From NCBI RefSeq assembly GCF_000263855.1, contig NZ_AJWX01000033.1:1-64000 (forward strand): a stretch of 64,000 bases of DNA. The letters are read 5' to 3'. The translations under genes and the position numbers were made by a program. The notes under the pieces were generated by a model that made no database searches, was not told the DNA's origin, and saw only the letters and a program-made list of their open reading frames with translations. Below, piece by piece: positions 17,498 through 26,512 of this stretch (position 1 is the first letter of the stretch; every line of letters begins with the position of its first letter). This DNA is from Pseudomonas sp. M47T1. GTDB lineage: Bacteria > Pseudomonadota > Gammaproteobacteria > Pseudomonadales > Pseudomonadaceae.

Positions 17498-18069
17498 GCC
17501 TGACGCTCGACCTGCTGCGCCACGGCGAGACCGAACGGGGCGGCGGCCTGCGCGGCAGCCTTGATGACGCGCTCACCGCCCATGGTTGGCAGCAGATGCG
17601 CCACGCGGTGGCCGCGCGCGGCGGTTGGGATCGCATCATCAGTTCGCCATTGCAGCGCTGCCGGTTGTTTGCCGAAGAGCTGGCGGCCAATCGGCATTTG
17701 CCGCTGAGCCTTGCGCCCGGCCTGCAAGAGCTGCATTTCGGTGATTGGGAAGGCCACAGCGCCGCCGACCTCATGCTCACCGACGAACGCGGGTTGGGCC
17801 TGTTCTGGTCCGACCCTTACGGTTTCACGCCGCCTAATGGCGAACCCGTGCTGGACTTCAGCGCCCGGGTACTGGCCGCAGTGCAGCGCCTGAACCTGGA
17901 ATACCCCGGCCAACGCCTGCTGGTGGTCAGTCACGGCGGGGTGATGCGCCTGTTGCTGGCGCGCGCGCGCGGCCTGCCCCGTGAGCAACTGCTGTCGGTG
18001 GAAGCGGCCAATGGCAGCCTGTTTTCCCTGACGGTGGCGGCTGACGGTCAACTGCGCGAAGAGGGCTGA
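17494..18069 (+). CDS. cobC: Alpha-ribazole phosphatase, histidine phosphatase family
   Basis: A 191-residue histidine phosphatase with the RHGE signature (H10) and the second catalytic histidine in VVSHGGVMR. Context between cobT and cobS supports a role in dephosphorylating alpha-ribazole phosphate or the adenosylcobalamin 5'-phosphate product. The family also includes phosphoglycerate-mutase-like enzymes; the B12 role is inferred from position. Confidence 0.87.
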   Translation: MSLTLDLLRHGETERGGGLRGSLDDALTAHGWQQMRHAVAARGGWDRIISSPLQRCRLFAEELAANRHLPLSLAPGLQELHFGDWEGHSAADLMLTDERGLGLFWSDPYGFTPPNGEPVLDFSARVLAAVQRLNLEYPGQRLLVVSHGGVMRLLLARARGLPREQLLSVEAANGSLFSLTVAADGQLREEG

Positions 18070-18072
18070 GCC

Positions 18073-18801
18073 ATGTTGCCGTTCTGGATTGCCCTGCAGT
18101 TTCTCAGCAGCCTGCCCGTGCGCCTGGCCGGCATGCCACCGCCCCAGGCCATGGGCCGCTCGCTGCTGTGTTACCCGCTGGTGGGCCTGCTGTTTGGTGG
18201 ACTGCTGTGGATGTTGAGCGGGTTGTTGGCCGGCAGCCCGCCGTTGCTGCATGCGGCCTTGCTGTTGGCTGCCTGGGTATTGCTGAGCGGCGGTCTGCAC
18301 CTGGATGGCCTGGCCGACAGCGCCGATGCCTGGCTGGGTGGCTTCGGTGACCGGGCGCGCACCTTGGAAATCATGAAAGACCCGCGCAGCGGGCCGATTG
18401 CCGTGGTGACCCTGGTGCTGGTGCTGTTGCTCAAATTCTGCGCCTTGCTGGCTGTGGTCGACAGCGGTCAGGCGCACATTCTCCTGATCGCGCCATTGCT
18501 GGGCCGCTTGTCACTGCTGGGTTTGTTCCTGAGCACGCCTTACGTACGTGCCGGGGGCCTGGGCCAGGCCCTGGCCGATCACTTGCCGCGCGCGGCCGGG
18601 CGCGGGGTGGTGCTGGTCAGTGCTATAGCCTGCGTATTGCTGGCCGGTAGCAAGGCGGTGCTGGTGCTGGCCGTGGCGCTGGTGACGTTCCTGTACCTGC
18701 GCCGGCAGATGGTCCGCCGCCTGGGCGGCACCACCGGCGACACCGCCGGCGCGCTGCTGGAACTGCTGGAAATGGCCGCCTTGATCGCCTGGGCCTTGTA
18801 G
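18073..18801 (+). CDS. cobS: Adenosylcobinamide-GDP ribazoletransferase
   Basis: CobS/CobV, a polytopic membrane enzyme of 242 residues that joins adenosylcobinamide-GDP and alpha-ribazole. It has the characteristic LHLDGLADSADAWLGG acidic motif, EIMKDPRSGPIAV, and several transmembrane helices. Three bases separate it from cobC; it is the last gene of the operon and is followed by a long imperfect hairpin. Confidence 0.95.
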   Translation: MLPFWIALQFLSSLPVRLAGMPPPQAMGRSLLCYPLVGLLFGGLLWMLSGLLAGSPPLLHAALLLAAWVLLSGGLHLDGLADSADAWLGGFGDRARTLEIMKDPRSGPIAVVTLVLVLLLKFCALLAVVDSGQAHILLIAPLLGRLSLLGLFLSTPYVRAGGLGQALADHLPRAAGRGVVLVSAIACVLLAGSKAVLVLAVALVTFLYLRRQMVRRLGGTTGDTAGALLELLEMAALIAWAL

Positions 18802-18803
18802 GG

Positions 18804-18899
18804 GCTGCCGTCAGGCTGCGAAAAGGCCCGCAGGACTCCAGCGGTGTCATGCCGATCGCGCGGTCCCGCGGTGCGGGCCTTCGCAGCCTTACGGCCGCT
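18804..18899. repeat. 75-bp palindromic element, copy A
   Basis: The core at 18814-18888 begins GGCTGCGAAAAGGCCCGCA and ends with its inverse TGCGGGCCTTCGCAGCC, with further pairing outside (GCTGCCG / CGGCCGC). A second copy of exactly the same length lies at 38431-38505. Copy A occupies the gap between the convergent cobS and EamA genes and may act as a bidirectional terminator. Confidence 0.8.
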
Positions 18900-19777
18900 C
18901 ACAGGGCTTGGGTAGTGCCAGCGGGGGCCGGTTTTTTGGACTGGGTGGACATGACGATCGCCACCAGAATCAACACCCCACCCAGTAGCATCTGCACCGT
19001 GGGCGCTTCACGGAAAATCGCCCAGGCGAAGGCAATCCCGTAAACCGGCTCCAACGCGAACACCACCGCCGCCGTGCGCGCCTTGATCACTGCCAGGCTG
19101 GCCACGAACAAGCTATGGGCCAGGCCCGTGCAGAACACCCCCAGCAGGCCTATCCACCACCAGTCCAGGGCACTCACGGCGGGCAGTTGCGGCCACGCGG
19201 CCGGCAGCAGGCACAAGGCAACCACCGCGTTCTGGCACAGGGCCGCCTGCACCGGCGGCACGCGGCTGCCACCGGCGCGGTTGACCAGCGACAACACCGC
19301 AAAGGTCAGGCCCGAGAACATGGCCCACAACAAGCCGTTGGTGGCCTGGCTAGCCAGGTCGAACGTCGGCGTCACCAGCACCAGGCCGACACTGACCAAC
19401 AGCACCAGCATGATTTCGTGACCTCGAATGCGCTCGCGAAACACCAGGCCTTCCAGCACTACCGTGAAGGCCGGAAAACTGGCGAAACCCAGGGTGGCCA
19501 CGGCCACCCCAGCCATTTTCACCGCAATGAAAAAACTCACCCAGTGGGCCGCCAGCAGGCCTCCCGCGCCTATCAGCCGTCCCCAGTCGGCGCCTTCCAG
19601 CCGTTGCCAGCCGCGCCGCGAAGCGCCCAGGAACACAATCAGCGCCACTACCGCGAAGGCCGCACGGCCCAGCACGATCACCACCGCGCTGGCGTTGGCA
19701 AGCTTGCCGAACACGCCGGCCAGACCAAAGAACAGGGCGCCGAAATGCAGGGCAAACAGGGCAGAGCGATGATTCAT
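18899..19777 (-). CDS. DMT-superfamily transporter, EamA family
   Basis: A 292-residue inner-membrane protein with about ten hydrophobic helices arranged as two EamA repeats (residues about 5-138 and 148-280). The second repeat contains the typical ALEPVYGIAFAWAIFREAPT motif. Family members export amino acids or metabolites; substrate here is unknown. Ends in a Lys/Pro-rich tail. Convergent with the cob operon and divergent from the phosphoesterase gene. Confidence 0.88.
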   Translation of the reverse strand: MNHRSALFALHFGALFFGLAGVFGKLANASAVVIVLGRAAFAVVALIVFLGASRRGWQRLEGADWGRLIGAGGLLAAHWVSFFIAVKMAGVAVATLGFASFPAFTVVLEGLVFRERIRGHEIMLVLLVSVGLVLVTPTFDLASQATNGLLWAMFSGLTFAVLSLVNRAGGSRVPPVQAALCQNAVVALCLLPAAWPQLPAVSALDWWWIGLLGVFCTGLAHSLFVASLAVIKARTAAVVFALEPVYGIAFAWAIFREAPTVQMLLGGVLILVAIVMSTQSKKPAPAGTTQAL

Positions 19778-19880
19778 GAAATGTCCTTATAAGCCGGCTG
19801 TCACAGCATTGTTGCATGAGTGTCATGGTCATTTCACGGCGCGCTCCCATGCTTGGGCAAACCCTGACGAAGGCCCGCCC

Positions 19881-20696
19881 ATGACCAGCGCCCAGTTTCC
19901 CAAGCCAACCGGCAAGCAGCGCGTACGCACCTTGTGGATCTCCGACGTGCACCTGGGCACCCGGGATTGCCAGGCCGAGCACCTGTCGCGGTTTCTCAAA
20001 CGCTATCACGCCGACCGCATCTACCTGGTGGGCGACATCATCGATGGCTGGAAACTGCGCGGCGGCATGTACTGGCCCCAGGCGCACACCAACGTCATTC
20101 GCCGCCTGCTGACCATGAGCAAGCGCGGCACCGAGGTGATCTACGTCACCGGCAACCATGACGAATTCCTGCGTCGCTACTCGAAACTGGTGCTGGGCAA
20201 TATCCAGCTGGTGGACCAGGCCGAGCACCTCACCGCCGATGGCCGGCGCCTGCTGGTGATTCATGGTGACCAGTTTGACGTGATTACCCGCTATCACCGC
20301 TGGCTGGCGTTCCTGGGCGACTCGGCGTACGAATTCACCCTCACCCTGAACCGCTGGCTCAACCACTGGCGGGCGCGCTATGGCTATGGCTACTGGTCGC
20401 TGTCGGCCTACCTCAAGCACAAGGTCAAGACTGCTGTCAGCTTCATCAGCGACTTTGAAGAGGCCATCGCCCACGAATGCGTGAAGCGTGGTTTTCATGG
20501 CGTGGTGTGCGGCCACATCCACCACGCCGAGATCCGCAAGGTGGGCGAGGTGGAGTACCTCAATTGTGGCGATTGGGTTGAGTCCTGCACAGCACTGATC
20601 GAGCACTGGGATGGCCAGATCGAACTCTACCGCCTGGCGGAGGCCCAGGCGGCCGAGGCCAAGCGTCAGGCCAGCGAGGCCGTGCCCACCGCCTGA
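19881..20696 (+). CDS. LpxH-like metallophosphoesterase
   Basis: A 271-residue calcineurin-like phosphoesterase of the UDP-2,3-diacylglucosamine diphosphatase (LpxH) group. Metal-binding motifs in order are ISDVHLG, VGDIIDGW, TGNHDEF, IHGDQFD and CGHIHHAE. The C-terminus is an Ala/Glu-rich tail. ATG 19881 is preceded by a GAAGG-type site; the 35 upstream codons carry no motif. Whether it works in lipid A synthesis is uncertain, because pseudomonads have another LpxH elsewhere (general knowledge) and no lpx gene is adjacent. Confidence 0.82.
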   Translation: MTSAQFPKPTGKQRVRTLWISDVHLGTRDCQAEHLSRFLKRYHADRIYLVGDIIDGWKLRGGMYWPQAHTNVIRRLLTMSKRGTEVIYVTGNHDEFLRRYSKLVLGNIQLVDQAEHLTADGRRLLVIHGDQFDVITRYHRWLAFLGDSAYEFTLTLNRWLNHWRARYGYGYWSLSAYLKHKVKTAVSFISDFEEAIAHECVKRGFHGVVCGHIHHAEIRKVGEVEYLNCGDWVESCTALIEHWDGQIELYRLAEAQAAEAKRQASEAVPTA

Positions 20697-20730
20697 CGCA
20701 GTACCCCTGTGGCAGCTGCCGAAGGTTGCG

Positions 20731-21321
20731 TCATACGGTCTGCAAGGCGTCGGTGGCGGGACGGTAAATGGTTTGCCGGGGCTCGGCAAACACCCGCTTC
20801 AACATCGGTTCGAAGAATTCGAGCGGCAGGTGCTCATACGCGGGGTCGAACGCCGAGGCGTCGTACTTGGCGCAGAATTCGATGGTCTGCCGGTATTGCG
20901 GGTGGTCCTGGAATTGCTCGCGCAGGTGCCGATCCATGCCCAGGTGGTGGAAAAAGTAATACCCCTGGAAAATGCCGTGCTTTTCCACCATCCAATGGTT
21001 CTCGGGGCTGACGAATGGCTTGAGAATAGCCGCGGCGATGTCGGGGTGATTATAGCTGGCCAGGGTGTCGCCAATGTCGTGCAGCAGGGCGCAGACCACG
21101 TACTCCTCATCGCGCCCGTCGCGGTAGGCGCGGGTGGCGGTTTGCAGTGAGTGGGTCAGGCGGTCTACTGGGAAACCACCGAAGTCACCGCCCAGCAGTT
21201 GCAGGTGGGTCAGGATGCGCCCAGGCAATTGGCGCGCATAAAGGGCAAAGTCTGCGGCAATGATGGCCCAGTCCTGCTCGGTACCATCCTTCATATGGGT
21301 AAAGCGTGCGTGTTCGCTCAT
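20731..21321 (-). CDS. HD-domain protein (metal-dependent phosphohydrolase or PhnZ-like oxygenase)
   Basis: A 196-residue HD-fold protein with HSLQTATRAYRDGRDEEYVVCALLHDIGD, giving a first His and the HD pair, followed by further histidines (NHPD, KHGIF, HHLG). The pattern resembles the diiron HD-oxygenase branch that includes PhnZ as well as ordinary phosphohydrolases. The start is ATG 21321, preceded by a GTG. No phosphonate genes are nearby, so substrate is unknown. Confidence 0.7.
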   Translation of the reverse strand: MSEHARFTHMKDGTEQDWAIIAADFALYARQLPGRILTHLQLLGGDFGGFPVDRLTHSLQTATRAYRDGRDEEYVVCALLHDIGDTLASYNHPDIAAAILKPFVSPENHWMVEKHGIFQGYYFFHHLGMDRHLREQFQDHPQYRQTIEFCAKYDASAFDPAYEHLPLEFFEPMLKRVFAEPRQTIYRPATDALQTV

Positions 21322-21422
21322 CACGGCTCCGTCTATCGCGGCTTGAAGCCATCAGTATAAGCGGTCAGCCGTGCTGGCCCCTGGCCCTGCGGGACGCCTT
21401 AATGGCCTTGCGGGCCGCGCCT

Positions 21423-21734
21423 TCAGAAACCGACCTTGCCCACCAGCATGTCGCGGTACATCACGAAATCGCCGAACAGGCTGTACAGCGGATGGCGAAA
21501 GGTGGCCGGGCGGTTTTTCTCGAAGAAAAAATGGCCGATCCAGGCGAAGCTGTAGCCGGCAATGGGCAAGGCAATCAGCATCGCCCAGCTGCCGCTGCCC
21601 ACAATCCATGCCACCAGGGCAATCACCAGGCTGGTGCCGACGAAGTGCAGGCGCCGGCAGGTGCTGTTGCTGTGCTCGGCCAGGTAATAAGGATAGAAAT
21701 CGCTGAAGCTGTGAAACGCTTGGCTGTTTTTCAC
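21423..21734 (-). CDS. Mpo1-like (DUF962) membrane protein
   Basis: A 103-residue protein with the Mpo1/YGL010w-like DUF962 signature: FYPYYLAEHSNSTCRRLHFVGT, two hydrophobic segments, then AWIGHFFFEKNRPATFRHPLYSLFGDFVMYRDML. Conserved histidines fit the family's iron-dependent dioxygenase proposal for yeast Mpo1. Both available starts are GTG; I chose 21734 (VKNSQAF) because it matches the usual N-terminus, with GTG 21767 as an alternative. Bacterial function is not established. Confidence 0.75.
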   Translation of the reverse strand: MKNSQAFHSFSDFYPYYLAEHSNSTCRRLHFVGTSLVIALVAWIVGSGSWAMLIALPIAGYSFAWIGHFFFEKNRPATFRHPLYSLFGDFVMYRDMLVGKVGF

Positions 21735-21877
21735 GACGGCAGTCTCGGTGGCGATCAGTGGGACCACGTGGAACCATATTTAAGTCTAGAGTGAACGACA
21801 AGGCGGACCAGTGACTTATGGCGCCAGTTTTGTATCTTTTGACGCAATCGCCGCACAATGGAACGGGGCGCACAGGC

Positions 21878-22942
21878 ATGAGCGAAAGGACCACGTCGGC
21901 CAGTTGGGCCATGGGTATCGTCAAGGCGCTGGAACTGGAGGGGCTCGACTGTCGAGTGTTGTTCGCACAGTTGGGCCTCGACTACGGTGCGTTGGACGAT
22001 CCGGATGCACGTTTTACCCAGGACTCGATGACGCGTCTGTGGACGCTGGCTGTCGAGGCGTCGGGCAACCCCGCCATCGGCCTGAACATGGCACGTGTGG
22101 TGCGCCCGGCGTCCTTTCATGTGGTGGGCTATGTGCTGATGTCCAGCCGCACCCTGGCCGAGGGCTTCGAGCGGCTGGTGCGCTACCAGCGCATCATTGC
22201 CGAAAGCGCCGACCTCAGCTTCAAACTGTTGCCCGAGGGCTACGGCCTGATCCTGACCGTGCACGGCGACCACCTGCCGCCCACCCGCCAAAGCGCCGAG
22301 GCCTCGCTGGCCTGTGCGTTGTCGCTGTGCGGCTGGCTCACCGGGCGTACCTTGCAGCCACGCAAGGTATTGATTCAGGGCAGCGAGCCGCTGGACCTGG
22401 CGCCTTATCAACAGGCGTTCCATGCGCCGTTGGTGTTCAACGCGCCTTACGATGCGCTGATTTTCGAGCGCGCCGACATGGAGGTGCAATTGCCCACCGC
22501 CAACGAGGCCATGGCGGCGTTGCACGACCGCTTTGCCGGCGAATACCTGACGCGTTTTTCTGAAAGCCGCGTGACCCATCAGGCGCGCCAGGTGCTGTGC
22601 CGCCTGTTGCCCCAGGGCGAACCCAAGCGCGAGGCGGTGGCCCAGGCCCTGCATTTATCCCAGCGTACCTTGCAGCGGCGCTTGCAGGACGAGGGCACCA
22701 GCTTCCAGGCGCTGCTGGATGACACCCGCCGTGAATTGGCCGAGCAGTACCTGGCGCAGCCACAGATGACACTGCTCGAAGCTGCCTACCTGTTGGGCTT
22801 CGCCGACCCCAGCAATTTCTTCCGGGCCTTTCGCCGCTGGTTCGATACCACCCCAGGCGAGTATCGCGCGCGGTTGTTGGGCAGTGAGGCGGTGGAGCTC
22901 AGTGACGCCAGAACGCCGGCATGCACAGCACCAGCACCGTGA
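21878..22942 (+). CDS. AraC-family transcriptional regulator (OruR/ArgR-like N-terminal domain)
   Basis: A 354-residue regulator with an N-terminal arabinose-binding-like domain of the type found in OruR and similar Pseudomonas regulators, and a C-terminal double helix-turn-helix (about residues 240-330; LHLSQRTLQRRLQDEGTSF and LLGFADPSNFFRAFRRWF). Start at MSERTTSAS is chosen because upstream codons are atypical. Its last 44 bases overlap the 3' end of trkH on the opposite strand. Target genes unknown. Confidence 0.83.
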   Translation: MSERTTSASWAMGIVKALELEGLDCRVLFAQLGLDYGALDDPDARFTQDSMTRLWTLAVEASGNPAIGLNMARVVRPASFHVVGYVLMSSRTLAEGFERLVRYQRIIAESADLSFKLLPEGYGLILTVHGDHLPPTRQSAEASLACALSLCGWLTGRTLQPRKVLIQGSEPLDLAPYQQAFHAPLVFNAPYDALIFERADMEVQLPTANEAMAALHDRFAGEYLTRFSESRVTHQARQVLCRLLPQGEPKREAVAQALHLSQRTLQRRLQDEGTSFQALLDDTRRELAEQYLAQPQMTLLEAAYLLGFADPSNFFRAFRRWFDTTPGEYRARLLGSEAVELSDARTPACTAPAP

Positions 22943-24353
22943 TGATCTCCAGGCGGCCCAGCAGCATGCCCCCCGACAGTATCCATTTGGCTGCATCCGG
23001 CAGGCTGGCAAAGTTGCCGGACGGGCCGATGGTTTCGCCCAGCCCCGGGCCCACGCCCGAGACAGTGCTGGCCGCGCCGGTGAGCGCTGTCATCCAGTCC
23101 AGGCCCAGCAGCGACAGGGCCAGGGCAATGCCGCTGATGGTGATGGCGAAGAAAAACGAAAACGTCAGGATCGAGCGCACGATGTCTTCATCCAGCCGGT
23201 GGCCGTTGTACTTCTGACGGATCACCGCACGCGGGTGAATCAGCTGGTTGAGGCTGGCCTTGAGCAGGATGTAGGCCACCTGGAAGCGGAAGATCTTCAC
23301 GCCGCCGGCGGTGGAGCCCGAACAGCCGCCGATGAAGCCCAGGTAAAAGAACAGCATCAGGGCGAAGTTGCCCCACAGGCTGTAATCGCCCAGGGCGAAG
23401 CCGGTGGTGGTGACCACCGAGGTGACGTTCAGCGCCACGTGGCGCAGGGCATCCCACCAGGGCAGTTGGGTGGTCCACCAGTACCAGGTGGTCATCACCA
23501 GCCAGGTCACCAGCAGCAGGCCGAGAAAGCCCTGCACTTGCTGGTCCTTGATCAGCGCCCGGCGGTTGCCGCGCAAGGTGGCCACGTACAGGGTGAACGG
23601 CAGGCTGCCGAGGATCATCACCACCACCGCCACCCAGTGCACCGCCGGTTGCGACCACTTGGCCAGGGACTGGTCGGAGGTGGAGAAGCCACCGGTGGAA
23701 ATCGCCGACATGGCGTGGTTGATGGCATCGAACGGGCTCATGCCCGCGCCCCAGAACGCCAGGCTGCCCAAGGCCGTGATGCCCACGTACACCAGCACGA
23801 TGGATTTGGCGACCATGTGCGAGCGCGGCATGACCTTTTCCGAACGGTCCGAGGACTCGGTCTGGAACAGGCGCATGCCGCCCACGCGCAGCAGCGGCAA
23901 GATCGCCACCGCCATGCCGATGAAGCCAATGCCGCCCAGCCAGTGCAGCAGCGAGCGCCACATCAGGACGCCCGGCGACATGCTGTCCAGGCCGCTGAGC
24001 ACCGTGGAACCGGTGGCGGTGATGCCCGACATGCTTTCAAAGAAGGCATCGGTGTAGCTGGTGTGTTCGGTGAGCACGAAGGGCAGGGCGGCGAACACGC
24101 ACACCACCAGCCAGCTCGACACGGTCAACAGGTACATGTCCCGCGGGCGCAGGTGCACATGCTCGGGACGCCCGGGAACTACCAGGGCAAGCCCGGCGAC
24201 AAAGGTGATCAGGCTGGCCCACAGAAAGGAGGGCAGGTCGCTGGTGCGCTGGAAAATCACCAGGGTCGCCATCGGTACCACCATGCTGATCGCCAGGGTG
24301 ATCAGGAAGATGCCGATGATGAATCCGATGATGCGCAGGGTCGGCAACGCCAT
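22899..24353 (-). CDS. trkH: Potassium uptake protein TrkH
   Basis: Membrane subunit of the Trk potassium transporter (484 residues), which works with NAD-binding TrkA. Four pore-loop repeats are visible through their glycine filters: SGITATGSTV, SAISTGGFST, SVVTTTGFALG and STVSGVGPG. About ten transmembrane segments are present. The start ATG 24353 gives MALPTLRIIGFIIGIF; 19 upstream codons look non-coding. The gene is convergent and overlapping with the AraC-type regulator. Confidence 0.94.
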   Translation of the reverse strand: MALPTLRIIGFIIGIFLITLAISMVVPMATLVIFQRTSDLPSFLWASLITFVAGLALVVPGRPEHVHLRPRDMYLLTVSSWLVVCVFAALPFVLTEHTSYTDAFFESMSGITATGSTVLSGLDSMSPGVLMWRSLLHWLGGIGFIGMAVAILPLLRVGGMRLFQTESSDRSEKVMPRSHMVAKSIVLVYVGITALGSLAFWGAGMSPFDAINHAMSAISTGGFSTSDQSLAKWSQPAVHWVAVVVMILGSLPFTLYVATLRGNRRALIKDQQVQGFLGLLLVTWLVMTTWYWWTTQLPWWDALRHVALNVTSVVTTTGFALGDYSLWGNFALMLFFYLGFIGGCSGSTAGGVKIFRFQVAYILLKASLNQLIHPRAVIRQKYNGHRLDEDIVRSILTFSFFFAITISGIALALSLLGLDWMTALTGAASTVSGVGPGLGETIGPSGNFASLPDAAKWILSGGMLLGRLEIITVLVLCMPAFWRH

Positions 24354-24477
24354 GGAGTCCGCTCGGGGCTGAAAAAAGAAGGGCGCCATTCTACCTGCGA
24401 GTCCAGGCATGTAAACCCGACAAGGGTTTGCTCGTTATGTCTAGAATAGCGCTACTCAAACTTCAGGGAGGTGGCCG

Positions 24478-25035
24478 ATGGAGGCCCTCGACGCATTGCT
24501 CAACCGTGTTTCCGTTCCGCGCCTGGTGGAACCTGGGCCATCGGCCCAACAGCGCGAAGTGCTGTTCCAGGCGGCGTTGCGTGCCCCCGACCATGGCCAG
24601 TTGCGCCCCTGGCGCTTCCTGACCGTGGAAGGCGCGGCGCGCGAGCAGTTGGGCGAGGTCCTGGCTCAGGCCGTGCAGCTCAAGGGCGACGCCACCCAGG
24701 CGGCGCTGGAAAAGGCCCGCGGCATGCCATTGCGCGCGCCGCTGGTGGTCGTGGTGGTGGCCCGTTTGCAGGACCATTTCAAGGTGCCCAGAACCGAGCA
24801 ATTATTGGCGGCTGGCTGTGCAGCGCAGAACATTCTGCTGGCTGCGTTTGCCCAGGGCATTGGCGCGGTGTGGCGCACCGGCGAGCTGGCGTATGCGCCG
24901 CACGTGGCCAAGGGCCTGGGACTGGAGGACGGTGAGGAGGTGATCGCCTTCCTGTACCTGGGCACCGCGCTGAACCCGCCGCGTGAAGCGCCGAAAGTCA
25001 GCACTGCCGACTTCGTCAGCGCCTGGTCGGCGTAA
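24478..25035 (+). CDS. Nitroreductase family protein (YdjA-like)
   Basis: A 185-residue FMN-dependent oxidoreductase of the short YdjA/NfsA-like class. Visible: RAPDHGQLRPWRFLTV near the N-terminus for flavin binding, an AAGCAAQNILLAAFAQGIGAVWRTG core and LGLEDGEEVIAFLYLGT. An AGGGAGG-type site precedes the ATG. Natural substrate unknown. Confidence 0.88.
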   Translation: MEALDALLNRVSVPRLVEPGPSAQQREVLFQAALRAPDHGQLRPWRFLTVEGAAREQLGEVLAQAVQLKGDATQAALEKARGMPLRAPLVVVVVARLQDHFKVPRTEQLLAAGCAAQNILLAAFAQGIGAVWRTGELAYAPHVAKGLGLEDGEEVIAFLYLGTALNPPREAPKVSTADFVSAWSA

Positions 25036-25103
25036 TAAATACGACCTGATCGCGAGCGTGCGCGGCAGCGCCTTACCGTAGTCGTGCAGGTTGCGGGTTG
25101 TGA

Positions 25104-26444
25104 TCAGGCGGCGGTAACCGGGGTCAGGGGCAGATCCAGGGTGGCCTTGAAGCCGCCATCCGGGTGGTTGGCCAGGTTCAGGCTGCCGCCGTGGCGTTCC
25201 ACGGCGCGTCGTGCAATGGCCAGCCCCAGGCCGTGGCCTGCGGCGGTCTGGCCGGGGGCGCGGTAGAAGGGTTCTCCCAGTTGCGTCAGGTGCTCGTCCG
25301 CCACCCCCGGGCCGTGATCGCGCACGCTCAGTTCAACACGCTCGTTCGCCAGCCTGGCGCTCAATTCGATCGCTTGTCCTTGCGGGTTGAAGCGCAAGGC
25401 ATTGCGCACCAGGTTGTCCACGGCGCGTTCGATCATGGTGGGCCAGCCGGTCATGGTCAGCCCCGGTTCGCAGTCGATCTTGATCTGCTGTTCGGCGGCG
25501 CTCAGGCGCGCGTCGTTGCGCACGCTCTTGAGCAGGGTCATCAGGTCCACTGACTCGGCGGTGGCGTGCTCTGCGTCCAGGCGAGCCAGGGCGAGGATTT
25601 CGCTGATCAAGGCCTCCAACCGATCACATTCGCGGGTCAGGCGCGGCCACAGGCGTTCGCGCTGTTCGGGCTCGGCCCGTTCGGCCAGGGCCAGGGCAAT
25701 GCGCAGGCGTGCCAAGGGCGAACGCAGTTCGTGGGACACGTCGCGCAGCAATTGCCGCTGGCTGCCGATCAGGCTTTGCAGGCGCCCGCCCATGCGGTTG
25801 AAGTCGTTGGCCAGCACGCCGAACTCGTCGCGGCGCTTGGCCAGTTGTGCCAGGCTGTTCTGCTGGTAGGTGGTCTGCCCCAGTTCATGCACCGCACCGC
25901 GCAGGCGGCTCAGGGGGCGGGTGATCGACAGGGTTACCAAAAGGCTGAACAGGGTCAGTACCACCAGGGCAATGCCCAGGGCGCTCAACGGCCAGGCCAG
26001 GCTCTGGCGTCGCCAGGCATCGAGTTCCGGATGGGCAATGCGGTAGATCAGCAGGTAGGTGTCGCCGGTGGTTGGGCTGGTGTACTCGGCGGTCAACCGG
26101 CGCCAGGGCAGCGGGCGGTCATCGTTGCCGTCATGCTGGCGGGCCTCGAAGGCGGCGGCGCGGCGCGGGAAGGTGCCGGGCACCACGGCTTCGCCGGCCT
26201 CGTTGAGCACCTGCACATCGATGTGGTATTTCCATTTGCGCTGTTCAAGCAGTTGCTGGGCCGCGTCCTGACCATCCTTTTCGTAGAGTTGAACCCAGGT
26301 TTGCGCCAGGTTTTTCAGGCCCGGGTGACGGCTGAGAATCCAGGCGTCCTGATTCAACATGTGGCCCAGCAGTATGGACAGGCCGGCGACGAGGGCAATG
26401 GCCAGCCAGAAGCTTGCCAGGATGCGCCAGAACAGTGATCGCAA
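25104..26444 (-). CDS. Sensor histidine kinase (CpxA/RstB-like)
   Basis: A 446-residue inner-membrane kinase. TM1 covers about residues 8-30, a periplasmic domain of roughly 115 residues follows, TM2 lies at about 150-172, then a HAMP domain, the phosphoacceptor H238 in RDVSHELRSPLARL, and an ATPase domain with N box NLVRNALRFN, G1 DHGPGV and G2 GHGLGLAI. It is the last gene of a four-gene block with a response regulator and a CpxP-like periplasmic protein, which supports an envelope-stress role. Stimulus not readable from sequence. Confidence 0.9.
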   Translation of the reverse strand: MRSLFWRILASFWLAIALVAGLSILLGHMLNQDAWILSRHPGLKNLAQTWVQLYEKDGQDAAQQLLEQRKWKYHIDVQVLNEAGEAVVPGTFPRRAAAFEARQHDGNDDRPLPWRRLTAEYTSPTTGDTYLLIYRIAHPELDAWRRQSLAWPLSALGIALVVLTLFSLLVTLSITRPLSRLRGAVHELGQTTYQQNSLAQLAKRRDEFGVLANDFNRMGGRLQSLIGSQRQLLRDVSHELRSPLARLRIALALAERAEPEQRERLWPRLTRECDRLEALISEILALARLDAEHATAESVDLMTLLKSVRNDARLSAAEQQIKIDCEPGLTMTGWPTMIERAVDNLVRNALRFNPQGQAIELSARLANERVELSVRDHGPGVADEHLTQLGEPFYRAPGQTAAGHGLGLAIARRAVERHGGSLNLANHPDGGFKATLDLPLTPVTAA

Positions 26445-26463
26445 GGGAATACCTCAAATGCAG

Positions 26464-26492
26464 AAGCCCGACACGCGTGAACGTGTCGGGCG
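26464..26492 (-). terminator. Hairpin between CpxP-like and kinase genes
   Basis: Arms GCCCGACACG and CGTGTCGGGC form a perfect 10-bp stem with a short loop. On the minus strand the stem is followed by TTCTGCATTT, a weak U-rich run. It sits just before the kinase start and could lower kinase expression relative to the CpxP-like gene. Confidence 0.5.
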
Positions 26493-26512
26493 GGGTCAAC
26501 GAAGGGTCAAGC

